Shown in pieces: positions 1 to 6,667 of a stretch of DNA of 30,204 bases (position 1 is the stretch's first letter; each line of letters starts with the position of its first letter). The translations under genes were made by a program, and so were the position numbers. The notes below the pieces were generated by a model. It did no database searches. It was given only the letters and a program-made list of their open reading frames with translations, and was not told where the DNA came from. The DNA lies in the IMG/VR virus record IMGVR_UViG_3300024968_000003, positions 1 through 30,204 of that record; one strand, written 5' to 3'. This DNA comes from a virus.

Positions 1-37
1 GTCTAGAGCTTAAAAGCTACAGACTTTTAACCACCCC

Positions 38-415
38 CTACCTAGCACCAGTGAATCCACCATCTTCAGTTGCAGTCTTACGGTCATGGCACACCTTAGC
101 CATTGACTGCCAGTTGTTACGATCCCAAAACAAAACCATATCACCACGATGTGGAATGATATGGTCAACAACAGTGGCAACACTCAATTGCTTTTCACCT
201 TCTAAACAATCAGGACATTGGCACAATGGATGTGCCCTTAAGAATGCTTTACTTACAACTTGCCAGCGATAACCATAACCACGCCTAGTTGATGACTCTC
301 TCTTTGCTTCAATTTGCTTCTGCTTTAACTTTGCATGATCTGTGCAATACGCGCCTGCAGTCGTCAATGCTCTGCATCCGGGTTGCTTACATGGTCTAGG
401 GGCTGCTATTGGCAT
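38..415 (-). CDS. HNH endonuclease (phage packaging type)
   Basis: Small HNH nuclease of 125 aa. Such proteins sit beside terminase genes in HK97-like phages and assist DNA cleavage at packaging (family knowledge). The core is visible: VVDHIIPHRGD at residues 82-92 (D84, H85), WDRNNWQS around 97-104 and CHDRKT at 109-114 with the final His. Extra zinc-ligand candidates are C9, C14, C24 and H27, and C65, C67, C70 and C109. The frame is open upstream to 472, but that extension would translate a terminator hairpin (425-460), so I start at the ATG ending at 415, MPIAAPRPCK. Neither start has a clear ribosome site. It is the last gene at the left edge, and the terminase small subunit is expected just beyond. 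Confidence 0.85.
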   Translation of the reverse strand: MPIAAPRPCKQPGCRALTTAGAYCTDHAKLKQKQIEAKRESSTRRGYGYRWQVVSKAFLRAHPLCQCPDCLEGEKQLSVATVVDHIIPHRGDMVLFWDRNNWQSMAKVCHDRKTATEDGGFTGAR

Positions 416-424
416 GATATAGGC

Positions 425-460
425 AATAAAAAACCCGCAAGCTTTAGAAGGCTGCGGGTT
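425..460 (-). terminator. Rho-independent terminator, tR'-like
   Basis: Read leftward, the stem AACCCGCA/TGCGGGTT (460-453 with 439-432) is followed by TTTTTTATT. It lies about 25-60 nt after the predicted start of transcripts from the promoter at 492-521 and just before the HNH gene. A strong promoter followed at once by a terminator is the arrangement of lambdoid late promoters controlled by Q. Confidence 0.75.
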
Positions 461-491
461 GTATAGACGCATTAATTAACACGTTAGCAGA

Positions 492-521
492 ACTCTACTT
501 TAAATCGGCAAATAGTGTCAA
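492..521 (-). promoter_or_regulatory. Candidate late promoter (PR'-like)
   Basis: On the minus strand a perfect -35 TTGACA (521-516), an 18-nt spacer and TAGAGT (497-492) point leftward to a start near 485. The -35 is strong and the -10 is weak (4 of 6 matches). The next element is the terminator at 425-460, then the HNH gene. The 18-nt spacing equals that of the two early promoters in this phage. Late-promoter assignment is inference from position beside the Q-like gene. Confidence 0.5.
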
Positions 522-530
522 CATGTTTTT

Positions 531-1289
531 TTAAGTTTTTACTATCCCAAACCGCAAACCTCCATCCAGCACCAAACATTCGTTGTTTTTAAAATGAAGC
601 TTCAGCTGATCAACAACTCTACGCTTCTGGTCAGCAGTAAGGACTCTATCTGTGTGAATAATTATCTTATCGCCATCATCTGTCTTCAAACACCTAACTT
701 CATCCACAAAACCCACACCTAACAAATCAAACTCTGCGTGTAGCTGACTCAGTCTAGCTAGTGTTTCTTCATCCCAATTAAATTGATTAGCCACCTCATT
801 CAGTGCGTCGTCATCCCACCCAACGACTATGGCATAAATCCACGCTAGATGCCTTGTTGACGACCAATCTATAGATGAAAAAACTACTGCAGATCTTAGA
901 GATTGCAATACATGATTGTGCAAAACCTCAAGTGGCCGACCATCGCCTCCCACTAAAGTTGCCCTACTTCCATTGGTGTAATGATAGGTTTTGTTGTCTT
1001 GATGAAAATGGGCAGAAATACTATCTGGCACTCTCAACCCAATATGCTCATATATTTTTGCGGCCAAAATATAATCTTCATTTTTTAAAAAATCAGGATG
1101 ACTTAAATCCTGTACAGAACCGAACCATTGAACAAATAGTTTTATTTCGCCATTAGTAAATCCATCATAATACTCCGAACGCAATTTTTCACGATTTTGG
1201 TTTTCGATAGCAGCACGGTTAAGCATTGCATCTTTTGTAAAGCCCGTACCTACTTCAGTGTGGTTTCTTAAGTCATCAAGATTAATCAT
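531..1289 (-). CDS. Hypothetical phage protein, 252 aa
   Basis: I do not recognise this protein. It is soluble, with no membrane segment or signal peptide. The mix is ordinary and slightly acidic, with a W-rich middle (FSSIDWSSTRHLAWIYAIVVGWDDD, taken in two parts around residues 138-162) and a C-terminal alpha/beta-looking part (DKIIIHTDRVL, then LVLDGGLRFGIV). The ATG at 1289 has a strong GGAGGTG ribosome site that lies inside the end of the upstream Q-like gene, which stops 3 nt earlier, so the two are probably translated together. It is the last gene of the leftward early operon, between the Q-like gene and the late promoter. In lambdoid phages this place often holds accessory genes, but the sequence gives no function. 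Confidence 0.8.
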   Translation of the reverse strand: MINLDDLRNHTEVGTGFTKDAMLNRAAIENQNREKLRSEYYDGFTNGEIKLFVQWFGSVQDLSHPDFLKNEDYILAAKIYEHIGLRVPDSISAHFHQDNKTYHYTNGSRATLVGGDGRPLEVLHNHVLQSLRSAVVFSSIDWSSTRHLAWIYAIVVGWDDDALNEVANQFNWDEETLARLSQLHAEFDLLGVGFVDEVRCLKTDDGDKIIIHTDRVLTADQKRRVVDQLKLHFKNNECLVLDGGLRFGIVKT

Positions 1290-1292
1290 TGC

Positions 1293-1700
1293 CTACACCT
1301 CCATCGTAAAAAATCTATTAGGTGCAGACGTCTGCACTTTTACCGCCGGTAACGCCACGCCTGCAGCTAAGTCATTCAAGTAACCCAGCACATCGCGGTG
1401 TGCGATTGCCAGGCGTGAGTCGTAAGTTCTAATGCAGCAACCGCAACGCTTAGCCTTTTGGTCTTTGGTGCCGGTTTCGGTGTAGCACTTCATCAGCACA
1501 TCTTTACGCTCTGGCAGTAAGGCGCACACCACTTGATCAATCTCCAAACATTGGCTATCCATTTCAGGTGTCCAGTAGCCGCTTGATGCAGTCTCTTTTA
1601 CAAACGCACATTTTTTTGGGTAGCCAGTACCACCATCTAACCGGCGCGCTCTCCAGTTGGCCCATTGAATCATTCTGTTGGTCACATAGGTGTCTAGCAT
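1293..1700 (-). CDS. Q-like late antitermination protein
   Basis: Resembles the phage antitermination Q family of the phage 82/P22-like type (Phage_antitermQ), which binds DNA near the late promoter and lets RNA polymerase pass terminators. Seen here: WANWRARRLDGGTGYPKK at residues 13-30, matching the family's W-x-x-W...GYP opening; an acidic helical centre with LEIDQVVCALLPERKDVLMKCY (in two parts, 52-73); and a C-terminal CGCCIRTYDSRLAIAHRDV region (86-104) where the family carries a helix-turn-helix. The 135 aa length is usual. The start at 1700 has AAGGAA upstream, and the preceding gene's stop overlaps that site. It lies near the end of the early operon, about 0.8 kb upstream of a promoter-terminator pair that fits a Q target. 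Without a profile search the family call is moderate. Confidence 0.6.
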   Translation of the reverse strand: MLDTYVTNRMIQWANWRARRLDGGTGYPKKCAFVKETASSGYWTPEMDSQCLEIDQVVCALLPERKDVLMKCYTETGTKDQKAKRCGCCIRTYDSRLAIAHRDVLGYLNDLAAGVALPAVKVQTSAPNRFFTMEV

Positions 1701-1702
1701 TC

Positions 1703-1918
1703 TTATTTCCTTAGCTCAAAATATTTACATTGGTTGCCAATACGTGGCACATCTTTGTTTGTTGTTTTACGCGGGTCTGTACACATCACCTTGCCAAATG
1801 CATGGGTATGCTTATCGCAAGCCACGCACCCCAACTCTCTCAGTTCAAGGTGCTCAACCACTATGGCTGGATCACGGTATCGGTTGGCGGGCAATGCCGC
1901 ACTACGTTCACTAGACAT
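1703..1918 (-). CDS. Small Cys-rich phage protein
   Basis: A 71-aa protein with four cysteines, C31, C34, C46 and C64 (GCVACDKH at 30-37, then KVMC and NQCKYF), a spacing that would suit one zinc site. The N-terminal part RYRDPAIVVEHLELRELG looks helical. I have no function for it. It starts at 1918 after AAGGGGAAAAAGG and overlaps the end of the upstream gene by 8 nt, so it belongs to the same leftward operon. It precedes the Q-like gene. A nucleic-acid-binding role is possible but unproven. Confidence 0.7.
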   Translation of the reverse strand: MSSERSAALPANRYRDPAIVVEHLELRELGCVACDKHTHAFGKVMCTDPRKTTNKDVPRIGNQCKYFELRK

Positions 1919-2204
1919 CCTTTTTCCCCTTATTCACTATCGCTATGTTTTCCTGACACTTCACACCCAACTCTAAATACCTTGCGCCGCTAAACCACAC
2001 CCTGTAATCAGAATCCGCTTTGTAATTTTTTGGTTTAATCTCTTTACCGTTCTCACTCATCGCCAGCACTTGCACATCTTCGCCAAACAAGCCTTTCATA
2101 AAATCCACCATCTCAGAACATTCGGGCATTGCCGCCCGCACATTGGCCGCTTGCTGTTCGCGGCTAATCTTTTTAGGCAGGTCAAACTCATCGTGCGTTT
2201 TCAT
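1911..2204 (-). CDS. Hypothetical phage protein, 97 aa
   Basis: Unrecognised small soluble protein, MKTHDEFDLPKKISREQQ at the N-terminus, mixed charge, no membrane segment. The frame is open to 2222, but the ATG at 2204 is the more likely start because the residues before it would be encoded by GGTATGGAA repeats. The two outermost repeats lie directly upstream and supply the only GGAA that could serve as ribosome site. Anything bound to those repeats could therefore affect translation or transcription of this gene. It is the first gene after the candidate origin and overlaps the next gene by 8 nt. Confidence 0.6.
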   Translation of the reverse strand: MKTHDEFDLPKKISREQQAANVRAAMPECSEMVDFMKGLFGEDVQVLAMSENGKEIKPKNYKADSDYRVWFSGARYLELGVKCQENIAIVNKGKKDV

Positions 2205-2206
2205 CG

Positions 2207-2467
2207 TTCCATACCCTTCCATACCTTGCTGTGAGGTGTGGAAGCCTGAAAGCCGCTATTTAATTGGCTGTTCCATACCTTCCATACCTTCCATACTAGA
2301 AATGATGAAAATAAATGTGCGTGTGTGCGCGTGCGCGCGTGTGTGTGTGCGCCTGTGTGTATGTAACTGCCAAATAGGTATGGAAGGTATGGAAGGTATG
2401 GAACCACCGCATGCTTATTAGCTTCTAAGCATCCATACCATTTGCGCTCGGTATGGAAGGTATGGAA
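2207..2467. repeat. Iteron-like GGTATGGAA array with Z-DNA-prone core (candidate origin)
   Basis: Eleven 9-bp units lie in 261 bp. In TTCCATACC orientation they start at 2207, 2217, 2271, 2280 and 2289 (last base varied). In GGTATGGAA orientation they start at 2377, 2386, 2395, 2450 and 2459. A further variant, ATCCATACC, is at 2431. The two tandem triplets form a 28-bp inverted repeat (2270-2297 with 2377-2404, one mismatch). Between them is a 38-bp strictly alternating purine-pyrimidine run (2315-2352, GT/GC type) followed by TGTGTGTATGT. A smaller hairpin, ATGCTTA/TAAGCAT, is at 2411-2432. The array directly follows the primase-helicase gene, where iteron origins often lie. The origin role is inference. 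Confidence 0.6.
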
Positions 2468-2492
2468 CATTAAGCCGATAATTTGGGCGGAT

Positions 2493-4964
2493 TTAGAACG
2501 GAATCGTGTCATCATCATCCTTTCCTGGTATGGGTTCACCAGATGCGGTGCGCGTTTTGTTGCCTTCCGGCGGGGTGTACCAGAACCGTGACTCTTTGTT
2601 CGTTCGCTTTTCAATACGAGAGCAACCTAGCAGCCGCAATGCGTTCCCTACCCTAGTCTGTATATCTCTAGAGTGATTCTGCACTGGGATTTTCAGCACA
2701 TCGTTAAGCACGTAAAAGAGCGTAAAGTCATCAAGCTGCTTATCTACAAAGTCATACAGCGCATCATTGAAGCTGTCATACACGCTACGTGATAGCTGCT
2801 CTGGGTCAAACAACTCCTGCTGCTCTTCGTTGGTTGGCCAGTATCGATAACCCTCATTGACCAAATGCACAGCTTCAGCAAACAATTGATCCCGAATCTT
2901 TCTTAACCCATCAGCATCAATCTCCTGAGTTACCAGCACAGGCCAAAAGCGCCTGCCGCCGGTTGGATCTTTATTCCACTCAAACTCATTGATGGTGCCT
3001 GCAAAAACAAGCTGACGGGGCGCCTTGATGTTCCTACGGCCATACACTGGGCGGTACTCATCTACCTTGCGAGAGAGGAATGACTTTTGTTTGGATGATT
3101 CCGCCTTAGTGACCGAGCCCATCTCAGAGAACTCATAAAGCATCTTGCCCTGAAGTGCGGCCATTGAGTCTTTGTTATGTAAATCTAAGTCGGTGTCGCC
3201 ATAAAACTCACCCCCAATAACTTCCAGCGCCGTGGACTTCTTACGGCCTTGCGGACCTTCTAGCACTAGGCAATAGTCAAACTTGCAGCCTGGTTCAAAC
3301 ACGCGCTTCACCATGCCCATAAAAAACCACCGAGCTACACGAGCTGAATACTTTGAATACTTCACCCCCATAAACTCTTCCATCCAATGGTCAAGCCTAT
3401 TCACACCATCCCATTTCAAGCTTTTCAGCCAATCTTTAGGTGGGTTAACGATGTTATCTCTAGCCATCGTTTCAATTGCTTCAGCAACCAGTTTGGTAGA
3501 TGGGTTAAAGCGGTATAACTTGGTTAACCACATGGCTGTCCTAGCATCGTCCTGCTCGGTCCACTCACCAGCTTCACCCGTGTTATTCCAGAACGGTGGT
3601 GCTTTAAGCTTCATTACGCGGTATGAAAACTCATCAAACGCGATGATGTCTTTCCAACGATCATCGTTTTGCAAAATATCCACCACATTGGCGAGACAAG
3701 GGACTAGATCGCCATGATTATTGCGGAGTAGATAACGCTTCCACTTTGGCTCATCATTGCCGCCGCCCTCTTCCACCCCCGCGGTAGCAGGCGCGGTATT
3801 TGCGGTTTCTGCCTTTTTATTTATTGCAACAACGTTGTCCGGCACAGCCGCCAGCACAGGGCGAGTTTTGAGGATAAAGTTAAGTAAGGCGGCAGCATTC
3901 ATGCCTTCGTCTACGGCATCAGCAATATCCCAGCCTGAAGGTTTCTCTAGGGGCTTAGGGATATCTACTAAGTGAAATTCAGTGGCAGGGTCAAGCGCGA
4001 GTAACTTATCGCGGATTCGTAGCATAGCCTTCATGCCAGGTTGCTCATGTTCATGCAACAATGGCTTGCTTTCAGGGTCTACGCCCTCAGCCTGCTCTGC
4101 CTTGGTGAGCTTTTCTCTTTGCGCGTCACAATCAGACCAAGAGTAAATTCTTCTACCTGCTAATGGCGACCAATCAACCTTGTCGATTGCTTTGCTGCCA
4201 CCAGGCCAGCTTACAGTTACGCATTCCAGCATACCAACAGGCGCATCTGCGCACTTTTCACCCTCTACCAATAACACCCAAGCATCAGACTTAGCCGCAA
4301 GACGATCCAGCCCATACAATGGGCGGTTAGGTTCAGGCCACTGCATCCAGCGCCAGTCGTATTTCTTGGTTTCTGCATGCTGGCAATACGTGAGTGGTAA
4401 TGTCTCTTTACTGCCATCACTTTTGTTGAATCGGTAAATCCACCCTAAGCATTGGCCGTTAGCGTCTTTGTACTCCCATTTCATCACTGGCAGGCCGCGC
4501 ACTTGGTGAGCCAGTGGCGCTTCATGGGCATTGCTAGGCACCGGCATTACAGGGTGCCAGTGATTCTCTTCTTTTGGTTTAGCTTGTTTGACGGTGCTGG
4601 GATCAATCACCGGCTTTTGGCGCTCGGTGTTGGCCTTAGTCTTAGGTATGCAACCTTCAGGCAACCTGTAGCCAATCTGGTCAGCCACATCAATTGCAGC
4701 CTCCCATTGCTCAATACCTTCTAGGTATGCATACAGGCTAATGAGGTCAGTGCCAGCATCATTAGTAGCGAAGTCACCCCATTTACCTGATCGGAGATTG
4801 ATGCTGAATGATCCAGCCTCTTTGTCCGCACGTAATGGATTAGTTACCTTGTACTCACCAGAGACAGTTTTACCACCAGGCAGCCACTTCTTTACCAATG
4901 TTTCAGCATTTGATAAAGCGTAACTAGCAATTTCCGGATATGGAATAGGAACTAAACCAGCCAC
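2493..4964 (-). CDS. TOPRIM primase fused to VapE/VirE-type helicase
   Basis: An 823-aa replication protein. The N-terminal 100 residues resemble the zinc-less start of phage/plasmid primases. A TOPRIM fold is seen with VLLVEGEKC (230-238, E235) and SWSDCD (275-280, D278 and D280). The C-terminal half is a virulence-associated-E P-loop ATPase: LKWDGVNRLDHW (516-527), Walker A EGPQGRKKST (569-578), Walker B-like KMLYEFSEM (607-615), FAGTINE (654-660) and a GGRRFWPV arginine-finger region (669-676). Such proteins prime and unwind DNA at phage or satellite origins. The start is GTG at 4964, with the upstream CII-like gene ending as TAGTG, so the two are coupled by a 1-nt overlap. The last residues, GKDDDDTIPF, closely match the acidic C-terminal tip of single-stranded DNA-binding protein. 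Confidence 0.88.
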   Translation of the reverse strand: MAGLVPIPYPEIASYALSNAETLVKKWLPGGKTVSGEYKVTNPLRADKEAGSFSINLRSGKWGDFATNDAGTDLISLYAYLEGIEQWEAAIDVADQIGYRLPEGCIPKTKANTERQKPVIDPSTVKQAKPKEENHWHPVMPVPSNAHEAPLAHQVRGLPVMKWEYKDANGQCLGWIYRFNKSDGSKETLPLTYCQHAETKKYDWRWMQWPEPNRPLYGLDRLAAKSDAWVLLVEGEKCADAPVGMLECVTVSWPGGSKAIDKVDWSPLAGRRIYSWSDCDAQREKLTKAEQAEGVDPESKPLLHEHEQPGMKAMLRIRDKLLALDPATEFHLVDIPKPLEKPSGWDIADAVDEGMNAAALLNFILKTRPVLAAVPDNVVAINKKAETANTAPATAGVEEGGGNDEPKWKRYLLRNNHGDLVPCLANVVDILQNDDRWKDIIAFDEFSYRVMKLKAPPFWNNTGEAGEWTEQDDARTAMWLTKLYRFNPSTKLVAEAIETMARDNIVNPPKDWLKSLKWDGVNRLDHWMEEFMGVKYSKYSARVARWFFMGMVKRVFEPGCKFDYCLVLEGPQGRKKSTALEVIGGEFYGDTDLDLHNKDSMAALQGKMLYEFSEMGSVTKAESSKQKSFLSRKVDEYRPVYGRRNIKAPRQLVFAGTINEFEWNKDPTGGRRFWPVLVTQEIDADGLRKIRDQLFAEAVHLVNEGYRYWPTNEEQQELFDPEQLSRSVYDSFNDALYDFVDKQLDDFTLFYVLNDVLKIPVQNHSRDIQTRVGNALRLLGCSRIEKRTNKESRFWYTPPEGNKTRTASGEPIPGKDDDDTIPF

Positions 4965-5404
4965 TATCTAACAACCCGCTTAACACCAGCTTTAAATTCA
5001 AGCAACTTAGCAATGACTTCATCCACTTCAATCGATAAAGCATCAAATTCTTTACGAGTGTAGTTACCATCAGCATAGGAAGTTTGAAACGTTGAAGAAA
5101 CATCGCCAAGCTCTTTCATCGTGCCCATAAATAAATCAAGCAACCCCATGTCGCTTTCGGGAACATTCGGCACCTTCATGAACACACCGCCAGCCTTGGC
5201 CGCAAAGTATTCAGCCACATCCTGGTTGCGGTCTGCAAAGTCCACCATCGTTTCAAACTCTTCAATGTTAAGATGGTGCGATTCATTGTTAGGATTAAGC
5301 TTGTTTCGTAAGACTACGTCGCCCTTACCCATCAGGTTAGCTAAACCTGCTACCGAGCCTGGAAACTCATGGCCAATTCGATAAGCTAAATATTTAATAG
5401 TCAA
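4964..5404 (-). CDS. CII-like regulatory protein (Phage_CP76 family)
   Basis: A 146-aa protein whose N-terminal half, YRIGHEFPGSVAGLANLMGK (residues 7-26) followed by LRNKLNPNNESHHLNIEEF (32-50), is typical of the CP76/CII phage regulatory family. These are helix-turn-helix activators in the early operon. The C-terminal part is helical and may oligomerise. The first codon is TTG at 5404. A GGGAG at 5417-5413 lies 8 nt upstream, the proper distance, whereas the out-of-frame ATG at 5411 is too close to it and reads only five codons. Position after cro and before the replication gene is as in lambda. It is separated from cro by a terminator (5481-5516). Confidence 0.8.
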   Translation of the reverse strand: MTIKYLAYRIGHEFPGSVAGLANLMGKGDVVLRNKLNPNNESHHLNIEEFETMVDFADRNQDVAEYFAAKAGGVFMKVPNVPESDMGLLDLFMGTMKELGDVSSTFQTSYADGNYTRKEFDALSIEVDEVIAKLLEFKAGVKRVVR

Positions 5405-5480
5405 CGTTCATTCTCCCGATTAAAAACGTATTTTTAGTTAATGCTCGATTACATAATTGCTACATACAAACTCAACACGC

Positions 5481-5516
5481 AAAAAAAGCCCCAAGTAGCG
5501 TGGCGCTACAAGGGGC
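5481..5516 (-). terminator. Terminator between cro and cII (tR1-like)
   Basis: Read leftward: GCCCC, TT, GTAGCG, loop CCA, CGCTAC, TT, GGGGC, then TTTTTTT. The outer 5-bp and inner 6-bp stems are perfect around a TT/TT internal loop. It interrupts the leftward early operon between cro and cII, the place of tR1 in lambda, so expression of cII, primase and Q may depend on read-through or antitermination. Confidence 0.8.
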
Positions 5517-5606
5517 AAGCGGGAGAACAATATGCAAGCAAATACGACTGTTGAACAACACCAGAACAATCAACTGGTAAAACACTGGATGCAAGTGCAA
5601 AAACCA

Positions 5607-5870
5607 TTAAGCGGCACTCCGCATATGATCAGGCAATCCATCTTGTGGATGAGGGTAAATATCAGGACGCAACTCGTGTGGCGTAACTTGCCAATTAACA
5701 GATTTACACGCCTTGATTACATGGCGCTCTGGGATACCGTTAACCGTTACATTCAACCAATTCCAAACATGCGCTTGTTTAATTGGTTCTTCATCTGTCG
5801 CCAGAGCGTCTGCAAGGTTTTGCTGTTTACCACCCAGCAACTCAATTATTTTTTCGAGTTCTTTTTTCAT
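5607..5870 (-). CDS. cro: Cro/YdaS-like repressor
   Basis: An 87-aa DNA-binding protein of the YdaS/Cro type: MKKELEKIIELLGGKQQNLADAL leads into a helix-turn-helix (the stretch in two parts, residues 1-23), followed by VWNWLN and the typical tail VTPHELRPDIYP, as in many prophage YdaS proteins. The frame is open to 5882, but the ATG there would lie inside the predicted -10 of its own promoter, so I use the ATG at 5870. It is divergent from cI and separated from it by three operator-like sites. As in lambda it would start the lytic programme and block cI. Confidence 0.8.
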   Translation of the reverse strand: MKKELEKIIELLGGKQQNLADALATDEEPIKQAHVWNWLNVTVNGIPERHVIKACKSVNWQVTPHELRPDIYPHPQDGLPDHMRSAA

Positions 5871-5880
5871 ATTGCTGACC

Positions 5881-5910
5881 ATTTTACAAGTGTACTTGTA
5901 TTCAAGTCAA
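5881..5910 (-). promoter_or_regulatory. Leftward early promoter (cro promoter, PR-like)
   Basis: On the minus strand: TTGACT (5910-5905), 18-nt spacer, TAAAAT (5886-5881). The spacer carries a perfect operator-like palindrome. Over 34 positions it is about three-quarters identical to the rightward promoter at 7385-7414, including CTTGTTGAC and AATACAAGTA, so both appear to be controlled in the same way. The start point, near 5874, leaves a leader of only about 4 nt before the cro ATG. Confidence 0.6.
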
Positions 5911-5947
5911 CAAGTTTGATTGTTTGATTTATAACAATCTGAATTGT
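5886..5947. promoter_or_regulatory. Three CI/Cro operator-like sites between cro and cI
   Basis: Three 14-bp sites have centres exactly 24 bp apart: ACAAGTGTACTTGT (5886-5899, perfect 6-bp arms), ACAAGTTTGATTGT (5910-5923) and ACAATCTGAATTGT (5934-5947, degenerate). The first lies between the -35 and -10 of the cro promoter, the second overlaps the upstream side of its -35, and the third lies just before cI. This matches a lambda-type OR1/OR2/OR3 order in decreasing symmetry. Confidence 0.65.
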
Positions 5948-5952
5948 ATTGT
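5924..5952 (+). promoter_or_regulatory. Possible cI maintenance promoter (PRM-like)
   Basis: TTGATT (5924-5929), 17-nt spacer, TATTGT (5947-5952) would start transcription near 5959, 3 nt before the cI ATG. The match to consensus is weak, as expected for an activated promoter, and cI has no clear ribosome site, which suits a leaderless message as from lambda PRM. Other start sites are possible. Confidence 0.3.
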
Positions 5953-5961
5953 GAGAATATT

Positions 5962-6642
5962 ATGACGACATACGCAACTAGACTTAAGCTAGCCAGGAAA
6001 CATGCAAACTTGACTCAAGCACAACTTACTAATTTGTGCGGGAACGTATTTACTCAGCAAAACCTTTCCAACCTTGAAAAAAGTGAAGGTAAAGGCTCAA
6101 AATTCACCATGCAAATTGCCAACGCTTGCGGCGTTAACCCTGATTGGCTAGCAACTGGATTTGGCAACATGGAAGAACAAACACCGATTTTTTCCAGAGA
6201 AGTAAATCAAAAATTAGGTGACTATAACGTTAAAGAGGGCAACTCTATTAAGGGTAAATGCCCCGTAATATCTTGGGTGAGGGCTGGCGATTTGTGCGCA
6301 CCAGAGCATGTATTTAGTTTTAATGACGCTGAGGAATGGCGCGAATGTCCAGTTCCTCACAGCAGCAGCACTTTTGTTTTAGTGGTGATTGGCGATAGCA
6401 TGTACCCAGAATACATTGAGGGCTGGGACATCTTTGTCGATCCAACAATTCAACCAAACCATAATGATGATGTGATCGCCAGGGATGAAACAGGTAAAGC
6501 CACATTCAAGCGGTTACAAATAACGCCTGAAGGCCGATACTTACTTGCACTAAATCCAGACCATCCTGAAAGAAAAATCAAAGTACCAGAAGGCACGACC
6601 ATATGTGGCGTGGTTATCTATTCAGGTAAAAAGAGAAGATAA
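5962..6642 (+). CDS. cI: CI-type repressor with S24 (LexA-like) peptidase domain
   Basis: A 226-aa phage repressor that maintains lysogeny. Residues 3-65 hold an HTH_3 DNA-binding domain (RLKLARKHANLTQAQL ... QQNLSNLEKSEGKG). Residues 100-222 are an S24 LexA/CI autoproteolytic domain with the likely cleavage site Ala108-Gly109 (VRAGD), nucleophile Ser146 (GDSMYP) and Lys183 (ATFKRL). Such repressors are cut with RecA help during SOS, so the phage should be DNA-damage inducible (family knowledge). The open frame extends to a TTG at 5944, but the ATG at 5962 gives the usual N-terminus. There is no good ribosome site. It faces cro across the operator region. Confidence 0.92.
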   Translation: MTTYATRLKLARKHANLTQAQLTNLCGNVFTQQNLSNLEKSEGKGSKFTMQIANACGVNPDWLATGFGNMEEQTPIFSREVNQKLGDYNVKEGNSIKGKCPVISWVRAGDLCAPEHVFSFNDAEEWRECPVPHSSSTFVLVVIGDSMYPEYIEGWDIFVDPTIQPNHNDDVIARDETGKATFKRLQITPEGRYLLALNPDHPERKIKVPEGTTICGVVIYSGKKRR

Positions 6643-6667
6643 TTTTCATAGTGATTAAGGGGATATG

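Noticed and set aside
875-1156. 93-aa plus-strand ORF
   Set aside because: Antisense to the 252-aa hypothetical gene, which has a strong ribosome site and fits the operon.
2207-2467. CRISPR array
   Set aside because: Units are 9 bp, mostly adjacent, in both orientations and without spacers, so they are not CRISPR repeats.
2201-2614. 137-aa minus-strand ORF across the iteron region
   Set aside because: It overlaps the end of the primase gene and its sequence is only translated repeats (VWKVWKVWN, YLPYLPYLF, HTHARTRTHA), so it is a by-product of the array.
3283-3717. 144-aa plus-strand ORF
   Set aside because: Lies wholly antisense to the well-supported primase-helicase gene; no ribosome site or family.
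5532-5927. 131-aa plus-strand ORF
   Set aside because: Good-looking start, but from 5607 on it is antisense to cro and gives an unlikely Phe-rich sequence. Kept only as a possible relic start.
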